A stretch of DNA of 64,000 nt. Source: Xylocopa sonorina. Taxonomy: Eukaryota; Arthropoda; Insecta; Hymenoptera; Apidae. A program made the position numbers and the translations under genes. Positions within the stretch are counted from its first letter, which is position 1; every line of letters starts with the position of its first letter. The stretch is from NCBI RefSeq assembly GCF_050948175.1, contig NC_135206.1, positions 3,253,670 to 3,317,669 on the forward strand. The letters are read 5' to 3'. Below, in pieces: positions 48,768 to 60,660 of the stretch. The notes under the pieces are model-generated. The model was given only the letters and a program-made list of their open reading frames with translations, ran no database searches and was not told where the DNA came from.

Positions 48768-50544
48768 ATGGTTGTCCTCGAGGAAAGCGGTATGCTGACC
48801 ACTGGACACAATCAATATCTACAACCGGATTATCTTTCTCCGCTTCCAACCACGGTTAGTATCGCCACGAAACAAATCAACCCCTACGATCGCTCGCTCC
48901 GTTTCAGAATTTCGTTCGAGGAGAGTTGTAGCTTAGCTTTTCTGTGATTCCAATTCTCGAGGGTAGAGCAGAGAGTTAGAGATGCTATTCAGTTTTCTGC
49001 GAAAGAAACCTTAACGAATTTCGTTCGAACCACCCCTTCGAGATAGACTGGTTCCTTGTTATCCGACGGTACTCGTTCACGTCCGACGGGTTGCTGTTCT
49101 CAAACGCTCGCGTCGAACTTCTCTCAGCTAAAAAACATAGTACGCGTCGTTAAGTAACGCAGGTGTTCGACTTTCTTTACAGTTGGACGCGAAGAAGAGT
49201 CCCTTAGCGTTGTTGGCGCAGACATGCAGTCAGATCGGCGCGGATTCCCCGACGAAGCCTCTGATCTCCCCGTTGGATAAGACCCCGAAAGGCATGAACG
49301 GCAGCGCGAACGCAAAGTCGCCGCCAGCTGCGAAACTGGAGCGGAGTACGCGCAGCAGCCCGTCGGACGGGAAGTCGTTGGCCTTCAAGCCGTACGAGAC
49401 GAACGTGGTCTCGAAGAAGTCGTCTACCGACGAGGGTAGACCAGCGTCGAAAGCGAGTGTGCACAGTGTTAGTGGTCAGGACAGTGCCAGTGCGAGTGAC
49501 AGTGGCCACGCGGAGAAGAAACCCTCTTCGGGAAACCGCACGCCCGTCGGACGGAAGTCAGCGTCGCCAGCGAGCCAAGCGACGGCCACGACAGCCGCCT
49601 CGGGCGATCGAAAAACGCCAGCAGACCGCGAGAAAACCGACGCGTCGCCTCGAAACAACAACGGCACCAGCCCAATAATCAGATCAGGCATGGAAATATT
49701 ATCAGGCGGACACTCGAAAGACTCGAACCTTGGCGCGTACAAACCAAGCCTGCCAGGCTTCGCAGGCAACCCTCTCTGCTGTCCACCAGGCTTAGCAGAG
49801 AACCCAGCGTTCAGACCACCGTTCGCAGGCGCCTCTCCGTTCTCTCATCACCACGCAGCGGCAGCAGCGCTGTTGGGCTACCCGTCGAGCACTCCGACGG
49901 GCGGAAATCCGTACCTGAGCTACGCTCGCGTGAAGACGCCAGCAGGCGGCGAGGCGTTGGTCCCAGTCTGCAAGGATCCATATTGCACAGGCTGTCAATA
50001 CAGCATGCACAGCGCGCAATTGATGATGAGCACTGGTACTTGCCCAAGCGGATGCACGCAATGCGACCATCAGAAGTACGGTTTGGCCATGGCGTTGTCG
50101 TCGTTTGGGCCCATGGCCCCGCCGTCGCTGTCCTACCCGTCCACGTTAACTGGTGGCAGGCCATACGTCTGCAACTGGATCGCTGGCGACTCTTACTGCG
50201 GCAAACGGTTCACCACGTCTGACGAGCTTCTGCAACATCTTCGCAGTCACACGAGTTTAACTGGCGGCGATCACGCGTCCTCTTCAGCTGGTCTGCTGGG
50301 CAACCCGCATCCGCATCCGTTGCTGTCGCCGTCGGCTGCTCTGCATCGCGCCAGTGGCGGTTCCTATCCGACGCCGTCGCTCAGTCCTCTCAGCGCTCGA
50401 TACCATCCCTACGGGAAGCCGCCGACGGGACCGCTTCCTGCGTCCCTGGCTGCGTCCCCCTACAGCGCGTTCAACGCGCTTGGACCTTATTACTCGCCGT
50501 ACGCGATCTACGGGCAACGGATCGGCGCTGCTGTGCACCCTTAA
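48768..50544 (+). CDS. noc: NET-family zinc-finger transcriptional repressor Noc/Elbow (two coding exons)
   Basis: The CDS joins 48768-48854 (29 codons) to 49183-50544 and gives 482 residues. Exon 1 ends ...SPLPTT before GTTAGT; exon 2 opens with LDAKKSPLALLAQTCSQIG after a TTTCTTTACAG acceptor, in phase 0. Visible motifs are the N-terminal SPLALLAQTCSQIG block (about 35-48), the Groucho-binding type FKPY (97-100), a buttonhead-like cysteine box CKDPYCTGC (292-300) followed by further cysteines (316, 320, 323), and an atypical C2H2 finger with C359, C368, H381 and H385 (C-x8-C-x12-H-x3-H). The tail has YHPYGKPP (436-443) and GPYYSPYAIYGQR. Family knowledge: NET proteins are nuclear, DNA-associated corepressors; fly Noc and Elbow act in appendage, tracheal, eye and ocellus development. 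The MVVLE start and YLQPDYL favour Noc, but Elbow is a close paralogue and not excluded. Middle regions are Ser/Ala/Pro-rich and probably disordered. No lesion is visible. Confidence 0.93.
48855..49182 (+). other. Intron of the noc-like gene
   Basis: It begins GTTAGT and ends TTTCTTTACAG, a pyrimidine-rich canonical acceptor. It is 328 bp, phase 0, and falls between the PLPTT and LDAKKSPLALL blocks that are contiguous in family proteins. Stop codons follow if the exon 1 frame is read onward, which supports splicing. Confidence 0.9.
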
Positions 50545-51505
50545 GCGGGTTTTGTCGACGTTGGTGCGTTTGGAGAACGTTTTGGTTCCGTTCCATGGTG
50601 TACCACGGGATTGTGCGAGGGATCGAGGAGGTTTGCCAAATCGACGGACGTTTACGGACTGTTCTGTGTAAATAATCGATGATCGTGTACAATATAAATT
50701 TATTTAAAAACAGATATCTATATATATATATAAATATACATATGCATATGCAATTTGTGTGTATGAATTCAAGATTACGCTCGATTCAAGTTTATAAATA
50801 TACCTTCGACAGTTTAACGTCTCATCACGGAATATCATTCTCTCGCGGGATCATCTGTATCGACGTTCCTCGCTTCCTGATCGATCACGTTGGCGAGGAG
50901 GAACCACGTACGCCATGAGAATCGTTCGTGTGTTCTCGAGAGAGTACGTTCCACGAGGGTGGATCAGTTTTTTTTTTTTTTGAGAGAGAGGGAAGAGAAA
51001 TTAGTGCTTCTTCAGACGAGGAACGAGGCTCGCATGTTTCTTGATTGTGTTCTCCACGAGTGATATGCAATTAGACTAACGAAAACAATGCTGGGTGTGT
51101 GTCTCGCTGGCTTGTGTGTCTGGGATGATCGACGGTGCGCGCGCGACCAGATCGTGCATGTTCTCTAATGTCCACAATGTAACTGTGATATTACGCTATT
51201 TTTTTCGAGGAAATAATAGGAGATAATATTAACGACGGTGGTATCTAAACAATATCTATAATATAAAAAAAAAAAAAAAGTATAACGTCTAAATTATTCC
51301 TATCGTTTGTATAAATAAGAGAGGGCGAAGCGTCTCTGTGAGTGTGGTCAGATTCCGGCGTCGAATTCGAATCGTTCCGTGGGGGAATAATATCATTTAA
51401 ACGATCGTTTCGTGTCCGTTTCAAAATCGATTGGATTTCCATTTTCTATTGTACGAACCGTTCCGATTCAAGACTCACCACGTAGGATATACATATTATT
51501 TGCAC

Positions 51506-51526
51506 TGTAAATATCTCTTGTAAATA
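51506..51526 (+). promoter_or_regulatory. Two Pumilio-type elements in the 3' UTR
   Basis: TGTAAATA occurs at 51506-51513 and again at 51519-51526, matching the known Pumilio consensus UGUANAUA. The pair begins 13 nt apart and lies about 25-45 nt before the poly(A) signal. Function is inferred from motif match and position only. Confidence 0.45.
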
Positions 51527-51549
51527 TCGTTGAGTTTCCATACCGCTTT

Positions 51550-51555
51550 AATAAA
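51550..51555 (+). terminator. Polyadenylation signal AATAAA
   Basis: A canonical AATAAA lies about 1 kb after the noc stop, with TGTTTGTGG (GT-rich) just downstream and an A-run at about 51578, the expected arrangement of a cleavage site. Confidence 0.6.
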
Positions 51556-51575
51556 AACAATGTTTGTGGAATCAT

Positions 51576-53325
51576 TAAAAAAAAAAATATCCGTCTACAC
51601 GAATTCTCTTCACCTGGAAATTCTCCTGATTGCGCAAGATTATGCAAACGTCCTTTACCGTCGGTGAAAACGATCTCTGAACGAGTCAGTTTCCGCCTCG
51701 ATCGCGTGTACCACGTTACTGGTCGTGAATATCGCTTCTGTCGAGAATTACTTCGTTTCTCTTAGTAATATCAAAGTGGTTTACTGTTTAGAATCGTTTA
51801 AATCGATCGTGTGACTCTCGCGACGCGACGGGGTTGTAAATTTCGCCAGATATCGAACGTTGCACGTCCCAGTTTATCATCACCTTGTGAATTACTTCTC
51901 AGTAACGATCATTACAAAAATCGATCGAGAATCAACACGATAAACGTGAATTCAACAGAACGGGGGTCGAAACGAAGTAAAAAACCCGTTTGGAGCAACG
52001 TAAAGTGTACCAGTGCCGACTAAACTCGAATCAGACGATGGTTCGCGCGAGTACTCGAGCCCAGATCGCCTAAAATGGCGCGCGTTCCGCGCGCAGGGAC
52101 CTGAGATCGCCGCAGTGCCGACGGATGCGACGTCTCGCACAGCTGACGAGTGTCGCACGTCGCGGATGCCATCGCTGGCCACGCAGATCGACGCTTGTCA
52201 GGCGGAAACGTGATCGTGGAAGGCGACAAACGAGAAACAGAAGCGGCAGACGGTGGAAGGCGTCCGTCGTTTCCGATTCGCGCCGCCAGGGTGGCTCGCG
52301 GGGTCGCTGTTTGCGCGCAGGACCGTCGAGTCTCAATCCCTGGGGTGCACCCCAGCCAGAGTAAATTTATTTCTTTCATTACGGACGGAGCAGGTCGCGA
52401 GTTCTCGGATATCAGCGCTGCAAGGCGGGGCGCATAAATCTGCAGCCTAGTGTCGGAAGGAGGCGAAAAGGGGGACGACAGGGTGGCACTGCTCGCTTGG
52501 TGGGGAGGAAAACGCGAGGCGTGGGTGGCTCGAGGTTTTTAGACGCTCTTGGAGGGGGCTGAGACTTTCCTCTACCCTCAGCGAGCGTTGTTTCCATCGC
52601 CAGGGTGCCACGACAGGCGGTGGCAGCCTCAGCTGGCTCAGCAAAGTGAAATATTCGGTGATTTTAACCGTCCGGATGAATAGTTCCCTCGCGTCTCGCC
52701 TTCCCAGCTCGTTTCACGGATTGGAATTCATGTTATTTCGGTACAATTATGCGCGTCGTTGAATCTCAATTAGCGAGACGGGCTCGTTCTAACTCGAGTA
52801 TTTACACGCGCGTGATTTAACCCCCTGCAAGATCGAATTTGCGAGCTGACTCTCGTTTGGAAATTTGTGGCCTGCGAGCGCCCAGCGGGAAGCGTCGTTG
52901 ACGAATGTACGTCAATTACGCACGAGTAATCAAAGGAGGGGATCAATGAATTTTAATCGAAGCGTTTCGCGAGACTCGATGAAGATTCGTGGGAAATTTT
53001 TTAAGGCGAAGGAATTTTTTTTTTTTATGAAATTTCAATTTTGTCAATTATAGCATTGATCGTTCAGAATACGAGAGAAGCGATTATTCACTTTTGTCTC
53101 GCATCCTCGCGTAAAATTGCCACGTCAACGAACGTAATGATGCAGTCCTTTCACATTGCGAAACCCTAATAACACCTCGTCCTTTTTCTAAACGTTAATT
53201 ACCACTTCGAGGCCTGGCGATCTAACCTCGCATTGGTCAATTAAGATTCTGATCTTCGATGTAGAGTCTCAGAATACACCCTCCACTAGATTTATCTAAA
53301 AAATTAGAAAAATCTGGAGCCTGTG
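51576..53325. other. No gene seen downstream of noc
   Basis: Frames of 60-119 codons overlap around 52010-52450 on both strands without a recognisable domain. A T-run lies at about 53016-53026. Confidence 0.5.
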
Positions 53326-53329
53326 CTCC

Positions 53330-53800
53330 AATTAAATTTCAAACAAATTTCTTAAGTCTCGTCTCGAGTTGCGTTGTTCACAATGGCCAAAGAAAATTCA
53401 AGGCTCGTCTCGATAATTTCTCGATCCTCTGTCGCAGTTTCGTTGGATTTAGCGAGAGATCGATGACAATTCTCCAATTAAATTTCAAACAAATTTCTTC
53501 ACTTTCGTCTCGAGTTGCGTTGTCCACAATGGCCAAAGAAAGTTCGTCGCTGGTTTAACAAATTTCTTCAGTTTCGTCTCGAGTTCCACGCGTCGTCCAC
53601 AATGGCCAAAGAAAATTCAAGGCTCGTCTCGATAATTTCTCGATCCTGTGTTGCATTTTCGTTGGATTTAGCGAGAGATCGATCGCAATTTTCAAACAAA
53701 TTTCTTCACTTTCGTCTCGAGTTGCGTTGTCCACAATGGCCAAAGAAAGTCCTTCGCTGGTTTCGATAATTTCTCGATGCTGTGTCGCACTTTCGTAGGA
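53330..53800. repeat. Four-copy tandem duplication, unit about 70-145 bp
   Basis: CACAATGGCCAAAGAAA recurs near 53380, 53529, 53600 and 53731. Copies also share TTTCGTCTCGAGTTGCGTTGT, CGATAATTTCTCGAT and TTGGATTTAGCGAGAGATCG. Confidence 0.92.
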
Positions 53801-54340
53801 TTCAGCCTCGAGAGATGGATCTTAATTTCGTCGAGAGGAGGCTCGTTCAGGGTGAAATCTTTTTTCGTCGCTGGTGGAACACGCGTCGACGGAAGGACGC
53901 CTATCAGCCGGTGTACCCGGGCAGTCTTACGAGTCAGCGCAGACAATTTAGCACATCAATAACAGGCCGCAGATAAAAGCGGCCCATACATCGTGGCTGA
54001 CGTATCGTTTGTAATAAAACACAAAGGGAGTCTAGCCGCCAGCGGCATCTGTGTACCGCGTTGCGCAGCCGTTCGTTCATTCTTGCTGTTATTAACAGGC
54101 CGTACATCGTGGATGTTTTCTACCTACCATCTCCCGCCGAGTCATACATCACCGTTGAATGCGCGACAGCAAAGAGCAACTATAATTCATCTATAAGCTA
54201 CAGCCGATTCCCCTCGGCAGGAATTGTGGAAAGACGAAATCGATAGGTCAAACGTCGCTGAAGGGTTTACGATGTTCGCGCGCTTCTGTCGCGTTCAATT
54301 CTATTCCCCTCTTTCTTTTTTTTTTCTCTCCCAAGAGTTT
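53801..54340. other. No gene seen
   Basis: Short frames without domains; otherwise unique. An AACAGGCCG-containing segment with TACATCGTGG appears twice (about 53960-53996 and 54090-54113). Confidence 0.5.
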
Positions 54341-55130
54341 TGCAAGATTTCATTCTAAGTGTAGATCGAATTTCTAGTGTTCTTCGCGATTTTGGAGGCT
54401 CGAGTCTGCTTTGGTTCCTCTTAGAATCGAGCGAAGACCATTTGACGCGAAAAATGTTTCTTTAGATTTTTAGAATAGCTCTTTAGATTTTTTTCGAGAT
54501 GTCCGCCAGTTATTCTTCGCGTAGATCGAATTTTTAATGTTTCTTGCGATTTTGGTGACTCGAGTGTACTTTGGTTTCACTTGGAGTTGAATGAAGGCCA
54601 TTTGACGCGAAAGCTACCCTTCCTCGATGGAAATGTAGATTAGAAAATTTTTTCTCTGCTCTCTTTCGAGTTTTCCAAGATGTGTGATTGTTATTTTAAG
54701 TGTAGATCGAATTTTTAATGTTTCTTACGATTTTGGCGAACTCGAGTGTCCTTTGGTTTCATTTGGAATTGAGTGAAGGCCATTTGACGCGAAAACTACC
54801 TTCCCTCGATGGAAATGTAGATTAGAAAATTCTATAATTCATAGAACAATGCTAGATTAATTGAAATATCGACAGTGCGGTATATAAACACCTTCTGAAC
54901 CCCCATTTCCAACAATTTCATGGCGAGAGATGCATGGAAAAAATCGTGATGGCTGTTGTTGCAATCTCGACGATTTCAGTGTGCTTTGGTTTCATTTAGA
55001 ATTGAAAGAAGAACATTTCCCAACGGAAACATCGATTTCAATTGCTAAAATCACTCTAGATTAATTGAAATATCGACAGTGCAGTTTCTAAACCCTTATT
55101 TTTGACAGTTTCGTGGCGAAAAGTAGACGG
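54340..55130. repeat. Four-copy tandem duplication, unit about 160-240 bp
   Basis: Shared blocks are GTGTAGATCGAATTT, GCGATTTTGG-GACTCGAG (about 54388, 54547, 54726), CTTTGGTTTCATTTGGAATTGA, CCATTTGACGCGAAA and ATGGAAATGTAGATTAGAAAAT. The last unit keeps only part of these. Confidence 0.88.
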
Positions 55131-55499
55131 AAAGGCGCAGGATTTAGTTAGAGCCAGAACGAGCGAAGAAACGTGTTCGTCGATGAATATTAAAAGTGTA
55201 ACTCGGTTATCGTTAGCCAAGACGCGGCGTTAGACGATAAACGCGGGCCAACAACCGCCTCGCCGATTTCATTTCTGAGCGGCGTCGTCCCCCGCTGGGC
55301 GATCGTGCCAGCGGCGCTGCACGGAAGAATCGTCCGCGGGACGGTGATGCATTATGCCCCCTTGTTACTTCCATTTACACCCAGCATGAACGCTGGCCAC
55401 TGTTTGCGTATGAGCGCATTTCATTTCGATAATGCGACCTGCCCACGGCTCGCCCTTTCGAAACGCGGCTCCTCTGACGCGTTCTGGAGCGAATCGATT

Positions 55500-56035
55500 C
55501 ATTCCGCGTCGTGTCTGTCTCTCGATAGACGAACCATACGGTTTTGTAGATTTAAATTAACCCAAGAGACCCTTTTTTTTAATTATTAACGATTTATATT
55601 TGAAAATATGAATCAATTTCTTCTATGTCCTGTCTGTTTCTTGATAGACGAATCATACGTTTCTGTGGATATAAATTAACCCAAGAGAGCCATTTTTTTT
55701 CATTATTGACGATTTATATCTGAGAATGTGAAACGTGAGTTTGCTTTGTAATTGCAAAGCTTAGTTTTTGAGATAAATCAGTGGAAGAAGGTTCGTCAGC
55801 ACTGAATGTGATGAAGAAAGAGGGTAGTGTCTTGGGAATGGGGTTGCGAGTGATTAGAAATCTCCTTTGGAGAGAATTTTAAAAGTTTCTGAAAATGTGA
55901 AACACGAGCTTGCTTTGAAATCGCGAAGCTTAATTTTTGGGAAAACTCGAACAATTCCAACGCAGGAGATGAAGAAGCAGGGTAGAATCTGACGTATGAA
56001 GTTACGAGTGATTAGAAGTCTCTTTTAGGGAGGAT
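55500..56035. repeat. Two successive tandem duplications (118 and 168 bp)
   Basis: Blocks with TCTCGATAGACGAACCATACG and AAATTAACCCAAGAGA recur about 118 bp apart (55515 and 55632). A second pair with GTGAAAC-TGAG-TTGCTTTG, GAGTGATTAGAAATCTC and GAGAATT recurs about 168 bp apart (55727 and 55896). Confidence 0.85.
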
Positions 56036-57775
56036 TAAAAAAATTGAAAGATGTTAAAAGCGAGGAGAGCGAATTGTGCGAGAAGAGAATTATTTTTGGA
56101 TCGCTCAGAAATCGTCTCGATGCGAAAAATCGTTTTCAGCTGCAGCGAACGGTGCTCGTAAAAGGTTCACGTCGGCCTCTAAATCAATTCCGCCTCGCGA
56201 ATGTTATTATAAAACAGATTCTGGAAACGTGCATCTATTTTTCTCCGGCGTAGCATCCATCACGAAGCAAAGGTTAGACAGCTACTACATTATTTCCATC
56301 TATCACGCGGAGTCAAGAAGACGTCGTCCGTCTTGCTGACGAAGAGATATTGCGCTCGAAAACGTGTTTTAGTTGGATTTTTCTAACGGCACACAGAAAG
56401 AGAGACCAGTCGATATTTTGCTAAATTTAATGAAACATCGAGCTGACTGAGCGCTCCAATAAATTCTCTTTTAAATGTCGCCACTTCTATTCGCCTAATA
56501 ATATAAATACAAAAAATGGGTGTATTCTTTGACTGAAAGTTCTATCAACATCTTCACTAAGATAATTACACGTTAGAGAATGCAATATTCGCGAACCAAA
56601 TAGTACTTTTGCATTGCAAATATAGACTTGGATGACTGAGATCGTCAGCTAAAAATAATTAAATTTTAGCACCACTTCCAGTTTAATCCAACTTCAGCAG
56701 AGACGAAGAACGAAGGTCCACGATTCGAAGACGATACCTCGCGAGAGGTTTCACGTTGATCAAGCAGTCTGACCAACATTACAGACATTAGTCGAAGCCG
56801 TTTCATCGATCACCTAGCGTGACGGTTTCAACCCCTCCTGTTCTGACGTTCCTTCAAAGCATCGAGTAACATCGTCCGCGTATCCGCAGCTGTCACAGTG
56901 AGCTCGAAGCAGGCTCAGAGCTGAGGCAGAAGCGTAACAGAGGTGAGAAGTCGTCGCAACGAGCTCGAGCGGGAAACAAAAGAGGGTGGCGAAAGAAGAA
57001 ACGCTGAGGAACGAAGAAAGGGGTGGTTGGTGGTGGGTTAAAGACGAAGTCGAGGGTGGAGAACAGAGGCGAGGGGTTCGAGTGTGCGCCACAGGGTGAA
57101 GACGCGCGCATATACACACACAGAGACAGAGAAAGGGTGAGAGGGGAGGAAACGCGACGGACCGGATGATGAATTAGCCGAGGTGACCTCTCGCGCGAAA
57201 TCTCTCCTGCTAGCTCTCGCGGTAGGCAGCTCCCGTGATGTCGGACCCGAGATGATGGATCGCCCCGCGTCACGGAGCCATTCATCACCTCCATCTATCA
57301 GCCACCCCTTCACCTTGCTTTAGAAAGCGAGCATTCGACGGCTATCTACTCGCTTCGGATAGTGATTAATGTTGATCGGAGCGCACCCTGTTATTCGACC
57401 TCACTTCCATCTCTATCTTGCTCCTTCTCGTTCCTCGTCGACCTGTTCCTTTTCTTCCTCCCCTCGTGTTCACCTTCCACCGTGAAAGCGATCTCTGTCG
57501 CTCTCTCGCGAGCGTTGCTTTCGTCCGTCTCTTCGAGAACGACGCACGTCCACACGTCCCTGGACGGTGACTTCGTATTGACTATGCGCGTTCATCTTCT
57601 GGATCGACGGACAGCTCGTTGGGAACGCCGTAAAGGATGACCTTCCGCGGAGAGGCGAGCTCGATCTGCACTGCGTTTCCATCTAGCCTTCGATTTTTCT
57701 GGTACTGATACTGCTGGATGGGGAATTGAGACGTCCTTTCTTGGTGTTTCTTATAAGAAGTCTTCGTTCATTTTA
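56036..57775. other. No gene seen
   Basis: Unique sequence. The 133-codon minus-strand frame at 56893-57294 and its neighbours are low-complexity Ser/Pro/Leu and not recognisable. Confidence 0.5.
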
Positions 57776-57779
57776 TGTT

Positions 57780-58205
57780 TCATTGATAGAGTTAATATCT
57801 GAGAGCTTTGACGAAATATCGAACGTGTCTTCTGAGCCATCCCTTCTTGGTCTTCTTACACCAAGTCTCGTCGATTTTACGTTTAATTGCTAGAATTAAT
57901 ATCAGAGAGCTTGACAAAATATCGAACGCGTTTTTCGATTTTCCAGTCACTGGTATATTTGGCTGTGGAATTGAGCCACCCCTTCTTGATTTTTCTTACA
58001 CCCAGTCTCTTTAATTACTAGCGTTGATATCAGAGAATTTAACGAAATATCGAACGCGTCTTTCGATTTTCCAGTCACTGCTACATTTGGCTATGGAATT
58101 GAGCCATCTCTTCTTGGCTTTCTTACACCAAGTCTCATCGATCTTACACTTAATTGCCAGCGTTAATATTAGAAAGCTTCACGAAATATCGATCACAAGT
58201 GTCTT
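57780..58205. repeat. Three- to four-copy tandem duplication, unit about 105-140 bp
   Basis: AAATATCGAACGCGTCTTTCG-type blocks recur near 57812, 57917, 58045 and 58183, with TTTTCCAGTCACTG, GGAATTGAGCCA-CCCTTCTTGG, CTTACACCAAGTCTC and TTAATTGCTAG-GTTAATATC. Confidence 0.9.
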
Positions 58206-58735
58206 CTTTTAATCGTCAAAGCTACGAATCGATGAACACAGTATCCTACAGGTTCTTATAAGAAAAAATGATGGTCAATAAATAACAGTCATGTTTAATT
58301 ACACGCGAGCGCACCCGTGCGACGCAGTGTCCGGCTCCTGACGTTATCCGAGGACCTCTCTCGATGCCAAGCACCAATCGTATCGCCGCGTACCGCGTTT
58401 CTGTCTAACCCAGGGAAATTTATACACAACGCGGTGGATATCTCCGCGTGCTGCCTCTTTCCAGGCCCGTGTCGCGAATGAAAAGCGCGCGGCATCGCGG
58501 ATACGCGGCCGCCGCGAATTCCGCCGGGCAACGGACCAGGAAATCTTTACGAAACCTCGCGTGTACACCGTTGGGGATAACTAATTGTGGGGTCAGAGCC
58601 GATGTCAGGAATCTCCATAATACGACAGCGGCATAGCGATCAGCTGCGGGGAGGAGGACTCTCCTGCTGGCTCGAGAGGAGACCAGTCGTCCTCCTCTTC
58701 CCTCGAATCGCTGATAATGTTGCGCAACTTCTTAA
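58206..58735. other. No gene seen
   Basis: CpG-rich unique sequence; short frames without a domain. Confidence 0.5.
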
Positions 58736-58744
58736 TGGGATAAC

Positions 58745-59220
58745 CGTTTCTTTTTTTCTCGCGTGGATACCTCTTGCGTTAATCTCTCTTTCCAGCGTTC
58801 GATTAATAATCGCGAGAATTTTGTGAGTAATGACGATAATTGCTAGACGCTCTATGACTCTCCTTTCATCCTACAAAAGTGACTCCAATCGAGTGAAATA
58901 TAAGAGAATAAAAGGTATGGAAATGCGAGACGTATGTTTAAATTCGTAGCAATGAGACGAACTTTCTTTCTTTTTTCTCGCGTAGATACCTCTTGCGTTA
59001 ATCTCTCTTTCCAGCGTTCGATTAATAATCGCGAGAATTTAGTGAGTGATGACGATAATTGCTAGACGCTCCATGATTCTCGTTTCACGAATGCTAGACG
59101 CTCTGTGACTCTCCTTTCGTCCTACAAAAGTGACTCCAATCGAGTGAAATATAAGAGAATAAAAGGTATGGAAATGCGAGACGTGTTTTTAAATTCACAG
59201 CAACGAGACGAGCTTTCTCA
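58745..59220. repeat. Two-copy tandem duplication of about 220-240 bp, little diverged
   Basis: Both copies contain TACCTCTTGCGTTAATCTCT, CCAGCGTTCGATTAATAATC, GACGATAATTGCTAGACGCT, GTGACTCCAATCGAGTGAAA and GAATAAAAGGTATGGAAATG. The second copy has an extra internal segment of about 30 bp in which AATGCTAGACGCTC is repeated. Confidence 0.95.
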
Positions 59221-59640
59221 AATAATTAACAAACGCCAGTGAATGGGACTAAATCGAAGAGATGCGATCTCTGTTTCTTCAGTGCTCGTATCCTCTTAAT
59301 TCGAAGCTGTTAATCACTTTTAGTGGTCGAACTGTGATAAGAAATGGACTTAACGTTGCACTTTCACCTTGGATCGAACGCGTCGCGTGTTCCGCGGTGG
59401 CTAATTGAACGAGCGACGACGCATCGTGAAATGAATTCGCGTGAAAGTCTCGATGGCGGCTGCGGGAAGCATTTTTGCCTGGCGATCGAATTAATTTCGA
59501 TCGCTGGGAAGACATTTCGTGCCGCGTCGTGACGTGGAAGAACCGCGGCTCGGTCTCTAGCCCCTCTATCCGGCAGCATGCCACGCTTGTAATTACGTTA
59601 AATTATTGGATCGAACATGAACGAGCGAGTTATCTCTCAA
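59221..59640. other. No gene seen
   Basis: Unique sequence; overlapping 62-101 codon frames have no domain. Confidence 0.5.
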
Positions 59641-59699
59641 TCTAGCCGACCACAAAGGGGCCGACCGAGTAATTGTGATTGGTGGAACGGAGCCGACTG

Positions 59700-60660
59700 A
59701 CGGGAGCCCTCAGCTTATTCGTTCTACCGTCGCGATGTACATAAAATCTACTTCTGACAGGGTTTATCGTGCCTTTTTCTTCTCTTTTTTCTTTTAAACC
59801 ACTCACATTGACTGCCACGAGGTTCACATTTCATACGTGGACGTAAACCAATTTATTTGGAGAATTATATTTCAAAATTTCTTAGCGAAAATTAAGAAAA
59901 TGATCGCTTCTATTTGAATAGTGCGCTCGATACCAAAATGGCCGCTCGAATTCCAATATGGCGTCGAGTAGAACTTCCACTATCCCTCGAACTTCGCTAA
60001 ACCACAAATTCCTTTAATTTGCCTCGAATTTCGTTCCTATTGTGATCTTCATCGACTTGGTTCCCCAGCCAAGAAAGCACAGATCAGTCTCCTCTATTTT
60101 AAATTAACAACCCTCGCTAATTCGTTCTTCCATCGCGACGTGCATAAAATCTACTTCTGACAGGGTTTATCGTCCCTCTTTCTTCTTTTTTTTTCTTTCA
60201 AACCACTCACATTGACTGCCATAAGGCTCATGTTTGATCCACGGATGGAAACTTAAGAAAACGATCATTTTTAAATGAATAGCGCGCGTGATACCAAAAT
60301 GGACGCTCGAACTCCACGATGGCATCGAGTGAAACTTCTACTATTTTAATTAGCCCCGAATTTCGTTCTCCAGCAAAGGAAACACAGATCAGTCTCCACT
60401 ATTTTAAGCCAACAACCCTTGCAAACTATTTAAATTTCATCGAACCTCGCTAGAGAATCGCGCGCGCTACCAAAATGGCCGCTCGAACTCGAAAATGGCG
60501 TCGATCAAACCTCTCACTGTCTCTCGAACTTCGCTAACCCAAAGCTTCCTTCAATTAACCCCAAATTCATTCCTATTGCGATCTTCATAGCCTTCACTCC
60601 CCAACCAAGAAAGCACACATCACTTTCCTCAATTTCAAACCAACAACCACCGATTTCAAA
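59700..60660. repeat. Diverged duplication, about 400 bp spacing, with ATGGC-core clusters
   Basis: TAAAATCTACTTCTGACAGG occurs near 59741 and 60144. The following blocks (AAACCACTCACATTGACTGC, CAAAATGGCCGCTCGAA, AACCAACAACC) recur two or three times to about 60655. CAAAATGG lies at 59934, 60296 and 60471, each with a second ATGGC about 20 bp later. Confidence 0.88.

Larger units (their letters stand above)
50545..51575 (+). other. 3' UTR of the noc-like gene
   Basis: A/T-rich sequence follows the stop codon with no further conserved frame. It contains two TGTAAATA elements (51506-51513 and 51519-51526), a TGTGAT K-box-like hexamer at about 51187, an AT-rich run near 50706-50745 and an A-run at about 51266-51280. 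The end is set from the AATAAA signal and is approximate. Confidence 0.6.

Noticed and set aside
49204..50164. Antisense and shifted frames of 70-117 codons overlapping the noc exon
   Set aside because: They are shadows of the strongly supported noc coding frame, whose conserved motifs fix the true strand and register.
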